NCBI GenBank assembly: GCA_014898425.1
Contig: RCSZ01000003.1
Coordinates: 2,666,001 to 2,730,000 of the forward strand
Reading direction: 5' to 3'
Origin: Botryotinia globosa
Taxonomy: Eukaryota; Ascomycota; Leotiomycetes; Helotiales; Sclerotiniaceae
Length of the DNA: 64,000 nucleotides
Shown: in pieces, positions 27,558 through 40,253 of the stretch
How positions within the stretch are numbered: position 1 is the stretch's first letter
Layout of the letters: each line of letters opens with the position of its first letter
Made by a program: the position numbers and the translations under genes
Notes under the pieces: model-generated
What the model saw: only the letters and a program-made list of their open reading frames with translations
What the model was told of the DNA's origin: nothing
Database searches by the model: none

Positions 27558-28860
27558 CAATAAAGAGTTTTATAGAATTATCAATTAATATAAATTAAAG
27601 TTTAATTTAAAGTTATTTTTATTATTTATTAATAGAAACTTTATTAAAGATATTATAAAGAAAATTAAAGTTTTATACAAAAAGGTTTTCAATTACTTTA
27701 ATATTTTTGATAATCTTGAATATAATCTCTTTGAAAATTAAAATAGATTGGGTATTTTAAGATAATTCCAATTTATTTTGATAGAAAAAATCAAATGTAA
27801 TATTATTAGAGTTTCTAATACTTTTTTAGGTATTGATTATATTATAATATAAATATTCAAGGGTTGTTGATTAATAATTGATAATATTTTATATAAGCTT
27901 TATAATCGATATCTAATATTTAGTTTCATTTTACAAATCTAAAAGTTTATTAAGGTAATTATATTATTTAAAATCAACAAAAAAAACAGATCCTCTATCT
28001 ACTTTTAATAATCAATTATATTTATTTTCTATATTTCAAAAGATTTAAAAAGAATTATAACCTATTATTTAATATAAACTATATTGATTAATAATATTCT
28101 CAATCTATAATATAAAAAAGCTTTTTTTAAAAAAACTATTATAAATCTAATTACCTATTTTATATACAATATAAAAACTATTTTTTCTTAAGGATTGAAA
28201 ATCACTATAATTATTATAAACATTCAAAATATTTTCAATATATTTCTAAAAAAAAAATTATTAAAAAGAATAATCAGATAAAATTAGCTTTTGATTCTTT
28301 TAAAATTAATTAACTTTTTTTTTATTAATCAATATATTCAAATCTATTTAGAAAATTTGATTATATCTAATTATAAGATTATATATAAAACATTACAAAA
28401 CTTCTTTCTTTTTTCAATTCTATATATATTATATTTAATTAAATTTATATTATAGAATATAAAACTATATTTTGAATATATTAATAATCTTTGTTTATAT
28501 CAAACCTTTCAATCCCTGAATATTAATATTTATATTCTAATAAATAATATAAAAAAAATTCTTGAATAAAACAATAACAATAAGATTACCTTTGTTTTTG
28601 AAAAACTCGAAATAATTTATTTTATTAAAAAGAAAAAGAATTATATTTCTTTTTATATTATTAATAAAAAGCTTATTATTATATCGATTATTATAATCAA
28701 AAATAAAATATAATCTACTCTAAAATAACTTAGAATTTAATTCGATAAGAAATTCTTTTTTAAAAGATATATAATTATAAAAACTATTAAAGTTTGAATA
28801 GTAGTATATTATATTTATAGTTTTACAAAAACAATCAATAATTTTTTAGCTTTAGTTTTA
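27558..28860 (+). pseudogene. LINE reverse transcriptase relic (Tad1-like)
   Basis: The forward translation gives NKEFYRIINQYK, then NFIKDIIKKIKVLYKKVFNYFN, IRVSNTFLGIDYIII, and IIIINIQNIFN at the place of a catalytic palm segment. It continues with KITFVFEKLEIIYFI. The order and spacing match Tad-clade RT, including the conserved (I/V)-R-x-SS-x-x-PG-x-D segment. Codons CAA/CAG/TGG are replaced by TAA/TAG. The domain is inactive. Confidence 0.7.
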
Positions 28861-29984
28861 TATAAAATTGTTATTATCTATATTATTTCTTTTCTTATAT
28901 ATAGAACCAAAATATAGTTCAATGATAGAATAAAACCACCTTATATTTAATATATTATTTGTAATCTTACTATTTTCTTTTGAATAAACTAATATATCGA
29001 TTTGCTAAAACAAATATTTGTTTTAATACTTAGGAATATATTTCTAGTTTGAAAAACCATTTCAACAACTGCTTTTTTTAAAAACACAAGTATTCTATTT
29101 ATTAATATAATATTAAATAAAGCTAAGTTTCATTTCATTATATATATTTAATTAATAAATGCCTTTTATTTTATAATTTATTAAATTATATTCTTATTTA
29201 TTATTAGAAGCAGAAATACTAGCTAATAAGAGAAACCTAAAATCAAAATTCAGTATCTAAGAACAATTCTTTCTAGTATTGTATATTCTATATTACAACT
29301 TCTATATTTCTTTTTAGAGTATTAAATAAATCTAATAAAAAGTATTGATAAAGAAACAGCAACTATTAGCTTCAAGAAGTAATAATCTCATTTTCCTTTT
29401 GATAAGATCTTAATCTTTTCAAATAGTTTTGAATAAATCGTTAATAAAGAAAGGCTTATTGAATATAAATATATAATATATTAAAATAGAAAGCAAATTG
29501 TTATTAGCTTAAATTCAATCAATAATATCTTATATATCTTTAATTTAAAGATAATTGGGATCTATATAGATCTCAAATATACTCTAAGGATTTTTTTATT
29601 TAATAAATAGTATTTATAGTTTTGTATTAATAATACTTTAATAATCTAATATTTATACAATAATATATTCGATTTCTCTTAGTAAATCTTTTATATTTAT
29701 CAAAACATTATACAAATCTTTGATATTAGAATCCACTAATTCTTTAGATATATAAATATTAAAAGGAACAAAACTATCAACAAACTTATTGATCTTAAAA
29801 CTTACAAATTTGTTTAGAATTTAGAATTTGTTTCAATATCTATCATTAATAAAATAAAAATCATTATCAAAAAACTCTATAATTAAACAAAGTAATTCTA
29901 ATAAAAAAAACAATAATCCACTTTTTCAAATATTTATAATAAATGAAACCTTGTTTATACAATTAAGTTTCCTTCAAAATTAGA

Positions 29985-30135
29985 TCTACCAAAAAAAATA
30001 CTATATTATATTCTAACTATATATACAGAATACAAGGATTTCATATAATATTATAAAAAGTTCTAATATCAAAATATTAATTTGGAATATTCCTATAACT
30101 ATTAAAAGATTCCTGAATATTTGATATTATATTAC
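29985..30135 (+). pseudogene. LINE C-terminal region relic
   Basis: LPKKILYYILTIYTEYKDFI is followed by YYKKF, YQNINLEYSYNY and KIPEYLILYYKSL. This resembles the zinc-knuckle-like end of Tad LINE proteins (TGHGDF-x-x-YH-x-RF followed by C-S-C-G and P-x-H), with cysteines changed to tyrosines by C-to-T/G-to-A transitions. Confidence 0.6.
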
Positions 30136-30686
30136 AAATCGCTAGTTCAATTCGAAAAATAATCTAAATAATCACTTTTATTCCTATTTTTATTAATAAT
30201 AGAAGGTTTTAATTATTTCTCATTTCTAATATTACAATTACTAATATTAATCAAATTCTTCAGAATCATCTGATTTTATATTAGTATTTGCTTTCACTAA
30301 AAACACTTGATTACCTCTTTCTTTTTTTCTTTTTTCTTTTTCTTTCTTTTTAATCAAACTCTATTCTTCCTTTGTTTAATTTAAAACAATAATTAAAGGA
30401 TATAACAAAAGTATTATTCAATATCTATACATTTTATAAATATATACTCTTATAATCTATATTCATCTATTTTTAAAAAATTATATCTAGCTCTTCAAAA
30501 TCCTAAAAATACTATTAACTTTATTTCAACTAGTAGAAAAAGAATCATTCAAATAAACCCTAACTCTTATACATATAAATTGTTTTCTAAAATATTAAAT
30601 AAATCTATAGCTTAGTATATTCTCATATTCCTTAGGAGATTCCCAGGGTCAGCCTTAAGCCAGCTCGATGAATATTAATAAATATT

Positions 30687-30706
30687 ACTACTACTACTAC
30701 TACTAA
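30687..30706 (+). repeat. (TAC)n LINE 3' tail
   Basis: tactactactactactacta follows a conserved tail segment (gattcccagggtcagcctta). The same pairing in reverse complement is seen at 14,935-15,010, which supports it as the LINE 3' end. Confidence 0.7.
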
Positions 30707-30973
30707 AGGAAAATTAATATAAATCTTATAAATAATAAATTAAAGATTATAACAAAATAATACCATTTTAAAAGAATTTGAGAAATCATAAAATTAAAAT
30801 AATCTTTTAAAAGAAATATAATATTATAACTAATTTTAACTTTTCTAATATTTCGAAAAAAGAGATTATTATAATAATAATAAAATATAAGATTCTTATA
30901 AATATATTAAAGATTTCATAAACAAAAGATTTTTGAATAAAATAAATTAATTCTTTTAATAATTGAAAATTTT

Positions 30974-31134
30974 TGTCACGGCGCCAACTACGTTGCCTTC
31001 GTGCCTCAGGCATGGACCCTTAGTGTGCCCTTAGTGTGCCCTTAGCGTGCCCTATTCCCTATAATAGGGCCTCAACCTTTCATAGCACTTAGAACCCTTA
31101 TGGTACAATATAAGTCTTTACCTGTACCTTGACA
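30974..31134 (-). repeat. Solo Ty3/gypsy LTR, barely mutated
   Basis: This is the reverse-complement copy of the LTRs at 49,960-50,109 and 56,380-56,529, bounded by tgtcac...ccttgaca. It keeps a high G/C content, including ggcgccaactacgttgcctt, unlike its surroundings. It contains three tandem 11-bp units (cccttagtgtg type). No internal region or second LTR is adjacent. Flanking pentamers do not match clearly. Confidence 0.8.
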
Positions 31135-31917
31135 AAATTTAAAGAAATTATTTGAAAGATTATTTCAAAATTTTTATTCAAAAGTTGAAAAGAAAATAAT
31201 TTTTTTATTTCTTTTCCTATCTACTTGATTCAATTAACTATAGATATAAATATATCGTATGGTCTTAGTATAATCATATAAATTGAATCAATTAAGAATT
31301 TATTACTACTACTATAGTAATCTCAGTAAAGTTTGCGCGATATTGATTATTCAAATAAACTTAATAAATTTAATAAATTATTATAAACTATTATAAATTA
31401 TTAACTCTATATACCATTTTCAAAATTCATAATTATATAAATAATTAATCATATTTTTTAATATCATATCCTTATAATATTAGACTTTTGAATTAATATT
31501 ATATACAGATTTAAAATATAAATGTTTTTAGGAATTAATTTCTACAGCAAAATTAAACAAATTCTATAACTTTTTTTTTAGAGATTTCAAATTCAAAGTC
31601 AATTTTTATTAACCTTTTGATAAACTTTCATAAATTTTTTAGTTTTAATATAATCAAAACAAAGAATTAATTTTTAATCTTATTTTAAATAGACTAAGTT
31701 CTGATGGAAAAAGGCCTTTCGCGTACATTTAATGTATAGTACTATACTATAATATAATAATAATAAAGCTTTTGATTAATTTTTTTTTAAAAAGGCAATA
31801 AATTTTTTTAGATTTTCGATCAATATCTTGGATTTATTCATTAACTTCTATACTTGTTCCTTCTTCTTCTTTCTTGATTCTAATTTATCTTTTTAATCTC
31901 TCCCTAATTTATATATG
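31135..31917. other. AT-rich spacer, nothing recognised
   Basis: This stretch is AT-rich with scattered G/C-retaining bits such as gtttgcgcgatattg (31,330) and aaaggcctttcgcgtac (31,708). I see no gene and no paired repeat. Confidence 0.4.
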
Positions 31918-31919
31918 TA

Positions 31920-32427
31920 AGAGTTTAGGCCTCGGCTTATCGCACACCATCTTATTTCGTGATAAAATCCCTGCAAAAATGTTATTTTCCTATATAAATT
32001 AATTATTTTTATAATTCTTTAATAAATAGAAGATATAATTTAAAAATTGATTATTTAAATAATATCTATAATTAGTTTCTGAAAAAATAAATGAAATATT
32101 TTTAATAATTTTTTGAATAAAGTTATAAGTATTTAAAGTTGGAAATCTTCAAATTTTTTAATATGTAACGCTTTTCCTATATAAAAAAATCGATTTTTTT
32201 GAAAATTTCAGGAATTCCAATTTTAAATACCTACAATTTTATCAAGAAAATTATTAAAAATAATTCACTCATTTTTTTATATAATTTCATTAATTATTTA
32301 TTATCAGAATAAATTTTATAAATCTAATTTAAAGATTAATTGGAATAATATATAGTTCAAAAATTGAAGAAATAAGGCTTTTTGATGTGTTTTCACTTAG
32401 TGTGCGATAAGCCGGGGCCTAAACTCT
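31920..32427. mobile_element. MITE with 26-bp G/C-rich TIRs and TA target duplication
   Basis: The left end agagtttaggcctcggctta (continuing tcgcacac) and the right end (reverse complement agagtttaggccccggctta, continuing tcgcacac) differ at one position. TA flanks both ends (31,918-31,919 and 32,428-32,429), as in Tc1/mariner-type insertions. The interior is AT-rich and largely palindromic: taagtatttaaagttggaa near 32,126 pairs with ttccaattttaaatacct near 32,215. There is no coding sequence. Confidence 0.8.
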
Positions 32428-32649
32428 TACTTTCTTTCTATAATTCTAATATTTAAAGATTTAAAAATCTACAAGACCTTTTAAAGCTTCTTTTCTTCTT
32501 TTTTCCCCTTAAAAGTTGATATTAAATGGATTACAAAAACTATTGAATTTATTTATTATTGATAATATACTTTATTCATTAATGATAAATATATCATTAA
32601 TATCGTAATATATGTATAAAAACTTTCTATAGGAATTTATATCAAATTT

Positions 32650-33808
32650 CTCTTCGTTTCAAATATTCACTTTGCTACCACAGGGATACTACTCGTCTCT
32701 TTGAACGAATGGAAATATTTATAATTAGGTAGTGATACTTGGAAATAAATAAGAAAAGGATCAAAAACATTGTTCCATAGAAAGCATAGTATCATTGCTC
32801 GAATCGACTGGACTTCCTCACCGTTAGTAGATGCATGGAGAAGAATTGGTCGAAGTCGTTGTGACGCGGAACGAGAAGAAAATGTGCAATGCTAAGCAGT
32901 GAACTTGCTCAGTCAGAAAGCTGTGAGACAAAATTTTATTGAGCTTACTATCCATAATAAGCAGTCGGAGATTAAGCTAATTCTGAATACAGTTCTTTGG
33001 CGCGGGTTGACAGAAATTAGAGTTTATCCTCTCATTATCATGATCATGCACCGCAAGCTATCTCTCCTAGCATGCGTCCACCTGCCTCAACTTCCTTCGG
33101 TCCCTAGAGATTAGGTCAACTACCCTCAGAAACAGCAGACTTGACTTCGAGTACACCAACCGAGTTGTTGCATAGATATGCAATCCCTGGAAGTGTTGTG
33201 ATGAGCTAAGGAAATGCTAAAAGCTAGCCAGATTAAGCAGGGGAGCATCTCTAGATTCTGCATCGTGAAAATGAGAAGAGTATTCCAGATTCAGGCTTGC
33301 AGATGGTCTCCTTTCCCCTTCTCATTCGACAATTGCCCAAGTAGGCGGAGTAAAGAATGAGAGCGATCAATATAGACGAGGATGACCAATTCATATTCCA
33401 CAACGTCCATACCATGATGTTTGCTGCTGCCGTGTACGCCTTCAACATATATATCTGACTCCGACGCCAAATCCTCACTCTCCGATGTCGGCAAATTTGA
33501 GCCCGACATCTTTTTCGTCGACATCGGCTTCTCTGCCATATTCTTCACCACCAGCTGCATTTCCAGCTTCCTACCCTTCGATACTGAAGTTCTCTTCATT
33601 TCCCTCTTCATATTCCCCCTGGACTCCATTATTGCCCTCTTTCTTGTCGTTTAATCTGCACTGGCATTATCGCTGGGAAGCTTGATCTAAGCTGGCGATT
33701 ACGCCGCGCGTGTCTCATCTGCAGTATTGTCAACATGCTTTTGACTTGATTGTGAGACAGCTTTCTTGAATCTATCTATCGGGACATCAATCATATGATT
33801 AAAGAGGG
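32650..33808 (-). pseudogene. Normal-composition island with a possible gene relic
   Basis: Composition returns to gene-like values here, between AT-rich blocks. The longest minus-strand frame (33,291-33,629) has no recognised domain. A neighbouring minus frame (about 33,660-33,450) has a more protein-like acidic sequence (GEYEEGNEENFSIEG, then EAGNAAGGEEYGREADVDE) but is cut by in-frame stops. I suspect the remains of an acidic, low-complexity coding exon, with no function assigned. The copia insertion at 33,809 separates this island from the gene-like DNA at 39,419. Confidence 0.3.
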
Positions 33809-33810
33809 CA

Positions 33811-33946
33811 TTATATTAACTAATATTGTATTAGTATTTCTCTATATATTTAGTATCTAGTTTTTTATAAATAATAATAATTAAGAATAAATATAATTAT
33901 ATAGGATTAAATATTTATATTTATATTAATCAAATTGATATTAACA
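33811..33946 (+). repeat. 5' LTR of copia element
   Basis: It is aligned to 39,283-39,418 and of equal length. It carries many more C-to-T and G-to-A changes than the 3' copy (for example ttagtatttctc here, ctagcgtttccc there). Confidence 0.85.
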
Positions 33947-36499
33947 TTAATTAATAATATTATAAATTAAAGCTTTAGATTTTATTAAAAGTATTAAATG
34001 TTTTTATATAATATTTAGAATTAATAGAAATTCTAAAAAGATTATAGAGAAAATATTATTATATTAAATATAATATATTATCTTTACTTATAATACTAAA
34101 GAATATGTTTTGAATAATTATATCAGGAAAATATATTCAAGAAGTTAAATTTTATTAAATATAATAAATCGACTTTATATTTATTATATATTCATTTTTG
34201 TATTATATATTATATTAAATAAAATAAAGATTTTATTACTCTTTATATTTATAAAAGATTCTTTTATATATATAAATATATATATATTTATAACAATTTT
34301 CGAAATATCTTTATCTATATATATAATTATATCAGAAAATAATATTATCTCAATTATTAAGAATATTATTGATAAGAATATATATATAAAGGAGAAAAAG
34401 GAAGAGTATAAGAAATAGTTTAATTTATTAAAAATAATATCAAATAATAATAATTTAACAGAGATTTTTTATTATAACTTTAGAATATTCATAATTATAC
34501 AATTTCTAAAAATCTATTAGATTTATATATAAAACTATATATAATATTATATATTCAAGGAATATATCTATCGAAAATAGATATTGAAATATTTATAGTT
34601 TTATTCGAACAATCTTGCAAGATTATTAATAATAAATAAATAAAAGCATGAGTTTAAAAAGCTTTAAAAAATATTAATATTAAGAAACCTAAATTCAAAT
34701 CCGGAATTATTTATAAATTTATTAAAAACGATTTTAAATATATAAATAAAAGCAATAAAAATGAGTATAATGAAAATGATAATATAAAAAACTTTAATGA
34801 TAAGAATAGTGATAGTAATAAAGATAATAAAGATTATAAATTCCGAAAGAATAAAATATTAGTATTATATTTCAATATACAATCTCTTATTAATTTATTG
34901 AAATTCTATATCAATAATAAGAAATATAATGGAGATAATAACAATTTCGATTTCAAACTTTTAATATTTTATAAAATCTTATAATATATGAAGGTATCTA
35001 TAGATATATATTATAAGATATTTCCGATTATGTTTAAAGAGAATATATTTCAATTCTTTTATATTAATTATAGTTCATTGCTATCGATGTTTAAAGAATT
35101 TTGTATCTATATATAAAATAATTTTGAAAAAGATAAATATCAATAAAATATATTATCAAAATAGAATAATATTATTTTGAAATTGATTAAAAAGGAATAC
35201 AAAAACAAACTATTCAATAAGTATTTTATAATTATAATCAAGTAATTATATATATTGTAATATCAATTCAATTCTGTTATATAACAAATGTTTTATTTTT
35301 ATAATAAGTTTATATTTATTTATAAAAATATAGAGATATATAATCTAATTTGTTTTGATTTCAAGAAAGAGATATTTAATTTAATTAATTAATTATAATA
35401 ATCTATTAGTATATAGGAGAGATTATATAAAAATAGAAAGAATGTGGTATTATTTATTAATAAAAAATTCTATAGTAATAATAATTATAATAATAACTAA
35501 AATGATTTCAAAAATCCTAGAAATAATAATAATTTCAGAAACAATTTGTATAACAAATTACAACAATATTTAGATTCTTTTAATCAATACAATTATTATT
35601 AAATATATAAAAAAAAAGTATTAATCAATAAAATATTTTAAAAAAAAAACAAAACAAAAACAAATGTAAATATAGAAAAAAGATTAAAGATAATAGTAAT
35701 AATATATTTAATAAATATTATAATTAATAAATGATTGAATATAAGGGAAAAATTATCAATGTAGAGTTTGATTTAAAAATCGAAATAAATCTATTTTTTG
35801 TGGATTTTGATATTAAAAATAATATAAATAAAATATTTTTTATAAATTCCGAATTTATTAATAATTAAAAAGTATTTAATCAATTATTATTCAATATAAT
35901 ATTATATATAATAATTAAAAACTCTATTGAAACTATTTTATTTGTAGAAAATATAATAAATATTTTCTATACAAATTATATAAATAAAGAATTCTTTAGT
36001 ATATATATTGATATAGTATATATAGAGAAATCTATAATTGGAATTAAATAATATTATGTATAAAAATAAATCTATTTAATTGAATATAATCTATTGATAG
36101 TAGGGGTTGTAAATATATATTTTGGAAAAGGAATTATAATATTAATAAAATCATTCTGAATTATTATATTATTTGAAAATATCGATTTTTATATTGTAGA
36201 TATTAATATTCTATTTCTATTAAATTTTAAAAATATAAATCATTTTAAAATGTTTTATAATAATATTATTAATTAGTTTATTATTTTAAAGAATAAATAT
36301 TCTATTATTCAAAAACATAAACATACATTTTTAATATAGTAAATAAATATGAATCAATTTATTCAAAAATCGATTTATTAAAACAATTATTATTTAATAA
36401 TTATAGAATTATAATATCTATATTGATAATCCGGCTATTTATTAATATAATATTTTTATTATATATTATAACAAATAGATTATAATAAGAATAATGATA

Positions 36500-37095
36500 T
36501 TATTCAGTATTTCATTAAGTATTATAAGTATTATCAAATGTATAATAAATTATTAGAATGTTTCAGGTTTATTTTATCAAAAGATATTGAATTCAATTAT
36601 ACTATTTATATTAATATTATATATATTATAAACAATCTGATTTTGTATATTATTAATAAAATAATATATTATTAAATAACTTGATTTCTTGAAAATATTT
36701 TTATTAAATATATATTCGATAGTTTTAGAGAATACTAGATTAATATATATATTGAATTACCAGATTATATTATCTATAATATTGAAAAGAATTTTGTAAA
36801 TAAAGAGTTTATTCAAAATATAAAATCTATATTGATTATTACTAAGAATATATCTATTAAAGTATATAACTTTATAAATATTACTAAAAGATTTTACTAC
36901 CTATTATATTATATATATAAGATTTTAATAAATTTTTTTGAAAATGATAATCTAATTAGAGTAATAATTCTTCAAATAATAATAAAAGTTATAAACAATA
37001 TAACAAAATCAAATAAACTTATTCCTATATTATTAGTTTTTGGAATATATTCTAAATTAAATAATATTAATTTATTAATTATAATAATTATTTAA
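36500..37095 (+). pseudogene. Copia integrase relic
   Basis: The forward translation gives YFIKYYKYYQMYNKLLECF and then KNFVNKEFIQNIKSILIITK, at the place of the integrase D(35)E region (D-x-GKNF-x-S-x-EF). It continues YNFINITKRFYYLLYYIYKI, corresponding to the conserved N-x-x-G-x-VER-x-H-x-P-x-RR-AY segment. The open stretch 36,832-37,095 is its C-terminal half. Catalytic acidic residues are partly replaced by Asn/Lys. Confidence 0.75.
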
Positions 37096-37989
37096 TATAT
37101 GAAAATTATAAAGAAAGTTATAATAAAAATTTGTTATATTCGAGTTAAAAAACAAATCACAGAAATTTTGAGATTGAAAAATAAATTGTTTATAATATTT
37201 ATTCTTATTTTATTATTAAATTTAAAAGTTTTAATATAAAAAAAAGGAAAAGGTAATAATATATTGGGTAAATGAATTAAATTGTATATTTTGATTGAAA
37301 AAGATAGGGAGATATATAAAATAAAGCTTTCTAATAAATCAATTAAATTCCGGTTTATATTTATATAACCCTTTTATATAGAATCTAAAGGAATAGAATC
37401 GAAAGATAATAATATAAATAATAATAATAATATTATTATAATTGTTGATATATTGTGTATAAAGATATTACAATCCCAAATATTATTATTAGTAGTGTAA
37501 TCAAATATATAATTATATTGTTATATAAAAAGCAATTTAATTAAAATAATCAATATAATAAATATTAATAAAGAATTTATTATAAAATTATTATAATTGA
37601 TTATATTTTTATAAAATAATACACTTATGGGATATGTAGAGTTGTAATATAAAAAAACTAATAAATTAATAAAGAATAGAATCTTCAAGATTATTTTAAA
37701 AAATAATATTCTATTTGAAGTAAGACTTTTCAGATTATGTTTTGTTAATAAAATGAAAAAAGAAAGTATTGATAGAATATATGCGAAATTACAATTAGTA
37801 GTTTAGGTATATCAAAATAAAGGTAAAATTATTATTTTAATATAATTATCTATTATTTAATATATTAATTAATATATTATTTTTATATTTATTATTATTC
37901 TATAAATATTAAATAAATATATTTAAGTTTATTTATAGAATATTATATAAGTATATATTTAGTTGATTATGATTTTGAATAGATTTATT

Positions 37990-38250
37990 TATATAGAAGT
38001 ATTGAAAGAGATTAGATTTGAAAATAAATATATTCTGTATATTATAAAATCTTTGTATAGTATTTTTGAAATAGGAAATCATTGGTTTGAAATCTATTAC
38101 AATTATTATAGGGATAAATTGAATATAATGTAATCTATATATAATCTTTATTTACTTTATTCAATTGATAGTATTGATATTGTAAAGCTTTAAATTAATG
38201 ATACTTTTATAATTATAGATAAGAAATTTGTATATTTAGAATAAAAACAA
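37990..38250 (+). pseudogene. Copia reverse transcriptase relic
   Basis: The forward translation reads ENKYILYIIKSLYSIFEIGN, then HWFEIYYNYYRDKLNIM, then INDTFIIIDKKFVYLE. This matches the copia RT run K-P-LYG-x-PEAG-x-HWF-x-TY...YDPCLLY and the ...Q-x-DDT motif, where the first Asp is now Asn. A stop replaces a CAA/CAG codon after KLNIM. Confidence 0.8.
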
Positions 38251-38689
38251 TTAAATAAAATCAATTTTATAATTAAAAATAGAAAGCATTTTATAAAAGA
38301 TTATTCATTTAGATTTAATAATTGTTTAATTACTTTCAAGGGTGATGAGATTTATTTCAATCAAAAGAAACAATATAATAATATTAGAGTGGTTATAGTT
38401 GGGAATATCGATATATATAAAATAAAAGGAAAAATTCGAAAAAATATCATTTTAAAAAATTAATATATTATTTAATATATAAAAGGAGTATATATTATAA
38501 TTATATATCAATCAAAAGTATTTTATTATTTTTATATTGTTATTTAGATAATAGATCTGAAAGAAGAAGATATAAATAAACTTAATAAAGTTATTAAATG
38601 ATAAATAAACAATTCGAAAAGAGGATTTATATATATATCTCTAGATATAGATTTTATTAAATTAGTTGTTTTTATTAATATATTATTTA

Positions 38690-39135
38690 TTAATAATATT
38701 GATTTATTATTATAAATTGATTATATAATCTATTTAATAAACAAATATAATAATATTAATATTATATATTAAATATTAATTAAATATAAGAAAATCATTA
38801 AAAGTATATTAGCTTCTAAGTTATATACATTGATTCTAGACTTTGATATTGAAACTATTATTAAAAATATTATTAATATTATTTTCAAGTTTAAAAAGCT
38901 AATATTATTTATACTTTGTATAAATTCAAAGTTATTATATGATTTATTAATTAAATTTACTATAAATATAAAAAAACGATTTCTAATTGATATTATAGTT
39001 TTAAAACAATATTATAAAAATAAAGAAATTAATAGAAAATCGAATTCTATAGATGCTATAATCAAAAATAATATATATCAAATATTAAAAGATTTAATTA
39101 ATATTAATAAAATAATTAATAAAATAATATATTGA
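38690..39135 (+). pseudogene. Copia RNase H relic
   Basis: The 101-residue open frame (38,830-39,135) contains FILCINSKLLYDLLIKFTIN, then KKRFLIDIIVLKQYYKNKEI. This matches the copia RNase H stretch (LCTDSKSLYDCLVKLGTT...KRLM-x-D-x-x-LRQ-x-Y-x-RREI), with the DSK aspartate changed to Asn. The following part resembles the W-x-D-x-x-NPADAMTK tail. It ends about 150 bp before the 3' LTR. Confidence 0.85.
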
Positions 39136-39282
39136 ATAGAAAGAGAATAGAGATATAGAAACTAAATAAAGCAAAAAAACATTATATTTAAAAAGAATGA
39201 ATTATAAATTAAAATACATAATTATATTTATTTTTAAAGAATTATTAATATTAGAATATCAATTATGTAATTAAAGAAAATA

Positions 39283-39418
39283 TTATATTAACTAATATTG
39301 TACTAGCGTTTCCCTATATATTTAGTATTTAGCTTCCTATAGATAATAATGATTAAGAACAAATATAACCATATAGAATTAAGTACTTATACTTATATCA
39401 ATCAAGTTGATACCAATA
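39283..39418 (+). repeat. 3' LTR of copia element
   Basis: It pairs with 33,811-33,946 and retains more C and G. It ends gataccaata next to normal-composition DNA. Confidence 0.85.
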
Positions 39419-40253
39419 CTATCCTTAGATACAAAAACTAGTGAGTCTAGAAGCACAGTCAGGAACCCTGAGAACTCAAGCATTTACTTCTTTGCTGCTT
39501 AGGCTCGTATTTGGGCTCGTTCCAGCAAACCCTAAAAAGTGGATTGTCTCGTAGAGCCTTTCATCTGTTTTCTTTTGATATGATTTGAAAATTGCGCCAG
39601 CTCCATTCTGGAATTGAATTTTAGGAACTACTCTGGCAGAATCTGCTCCTTGGTTTATTGTCTCCCACTCATCTTAGAAAATATATTTTGGGGTGTAAAA
39701 GAGAATACTGCATTGAGGGAAGAGATACGGTCCTGAGTAGTTAGTCTCAAAGACAAAGCGCCTCACATGTGCCATCTACAGTTCTCCCCCCCAAAGTCTT
39801 GGCATGCATTCGGTTAAATTTTCGCGAAAATAACAGATAGTACAGTAGTAGACATGTATATAGCTTTATCGTTTCGACGAACAATCTACAACTTTTCAAA
39901 GATTTACAATATCCAAAAGCTCACAACACACAAGAGACGATTTACTTACAACACCAAGAGTAATCCAAGGTGCAATAACTCAAACTGAATTCGTACGACT
40001 AAATTCCATTTCAAGACCACGAATTGAGTAACAGTATTAGTCCGAGCACACCGCTTAGCGAAAAACTTCATCGTGTTTTATCTATTCAAGGATCGCACAT
40101 ACACCTTCCGTCTCCTATTCATCTCTGCATCATTCCTCGCATTAAGATACGCTCAGAGATTCACACCAACTACCCGGATCGGAAATACTATTACATCTAT
40201 CGTACTTAGCTAAGATCTTTAAATTCTTCATCATCTATCTATCAATCAACACC
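39419..40253 (+). promoter_or_regulatory. Upstream/5' leader region of the small membrane-protein gene
   Basis: This is normal-composition DNA without a convincing gene. The last 350 bp are CA-rich (for example ctcacaacacacaagagacg), typical of a fungal 5' leader, and end in caacaccATG, a good fungal start context. A run of eight C near 39,787 is the only other notable feature. The frame at 40,024-40,209 lacks an ATG start and is probably incidental. Confidence 0.4.

Larger units (their letters stand above)
24850..30710 (+). mobile_element. RIP-decayed Tad1-type LINE
   Basis: The plus strand carries a long readable LINE polyprotein with stops at former CAA/CAG/TGG positions: the RT region from about 27,558, the downstream RT/connector near 28,580, and a C-terminal RNase H/Cys-rich region near 29,985-30,130. 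The element ends in a 3' UTR and a (TAC)n tail at 30,687-30,706, typical of non-LTR elements. There are no LTRs. The upstream limit is an estimate, and the ORF1 and endonuclease regions (24,850-27,200) were not recognised. Confidence 0.7.
33809..39418 (+). mobile_element. Complete RIP-decayed Ty1/copia element
   Basis: LTRs of 136 bp lie at 33,811-33,946 and 39,283-39,418 (shared start ttatattaactaatattgta, shared ctatatatttagtat block). In between, the plus strand encodes integrase (36,500-37,095), RT (37,990-38,250) and RNase H (38,690-39,135). Integrase-before-RT order is diagnostic of copia. The frame is nearly continuous, with stops at former CAA/CAG/TGG. No matching target duplication was found. 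Confidence 0.85.

Noticed and set aside
30807..31013. 68-residue minus-strand frame
   Set aside because: Its start lies in the solo LTR and the rest is AT-rich DNA.
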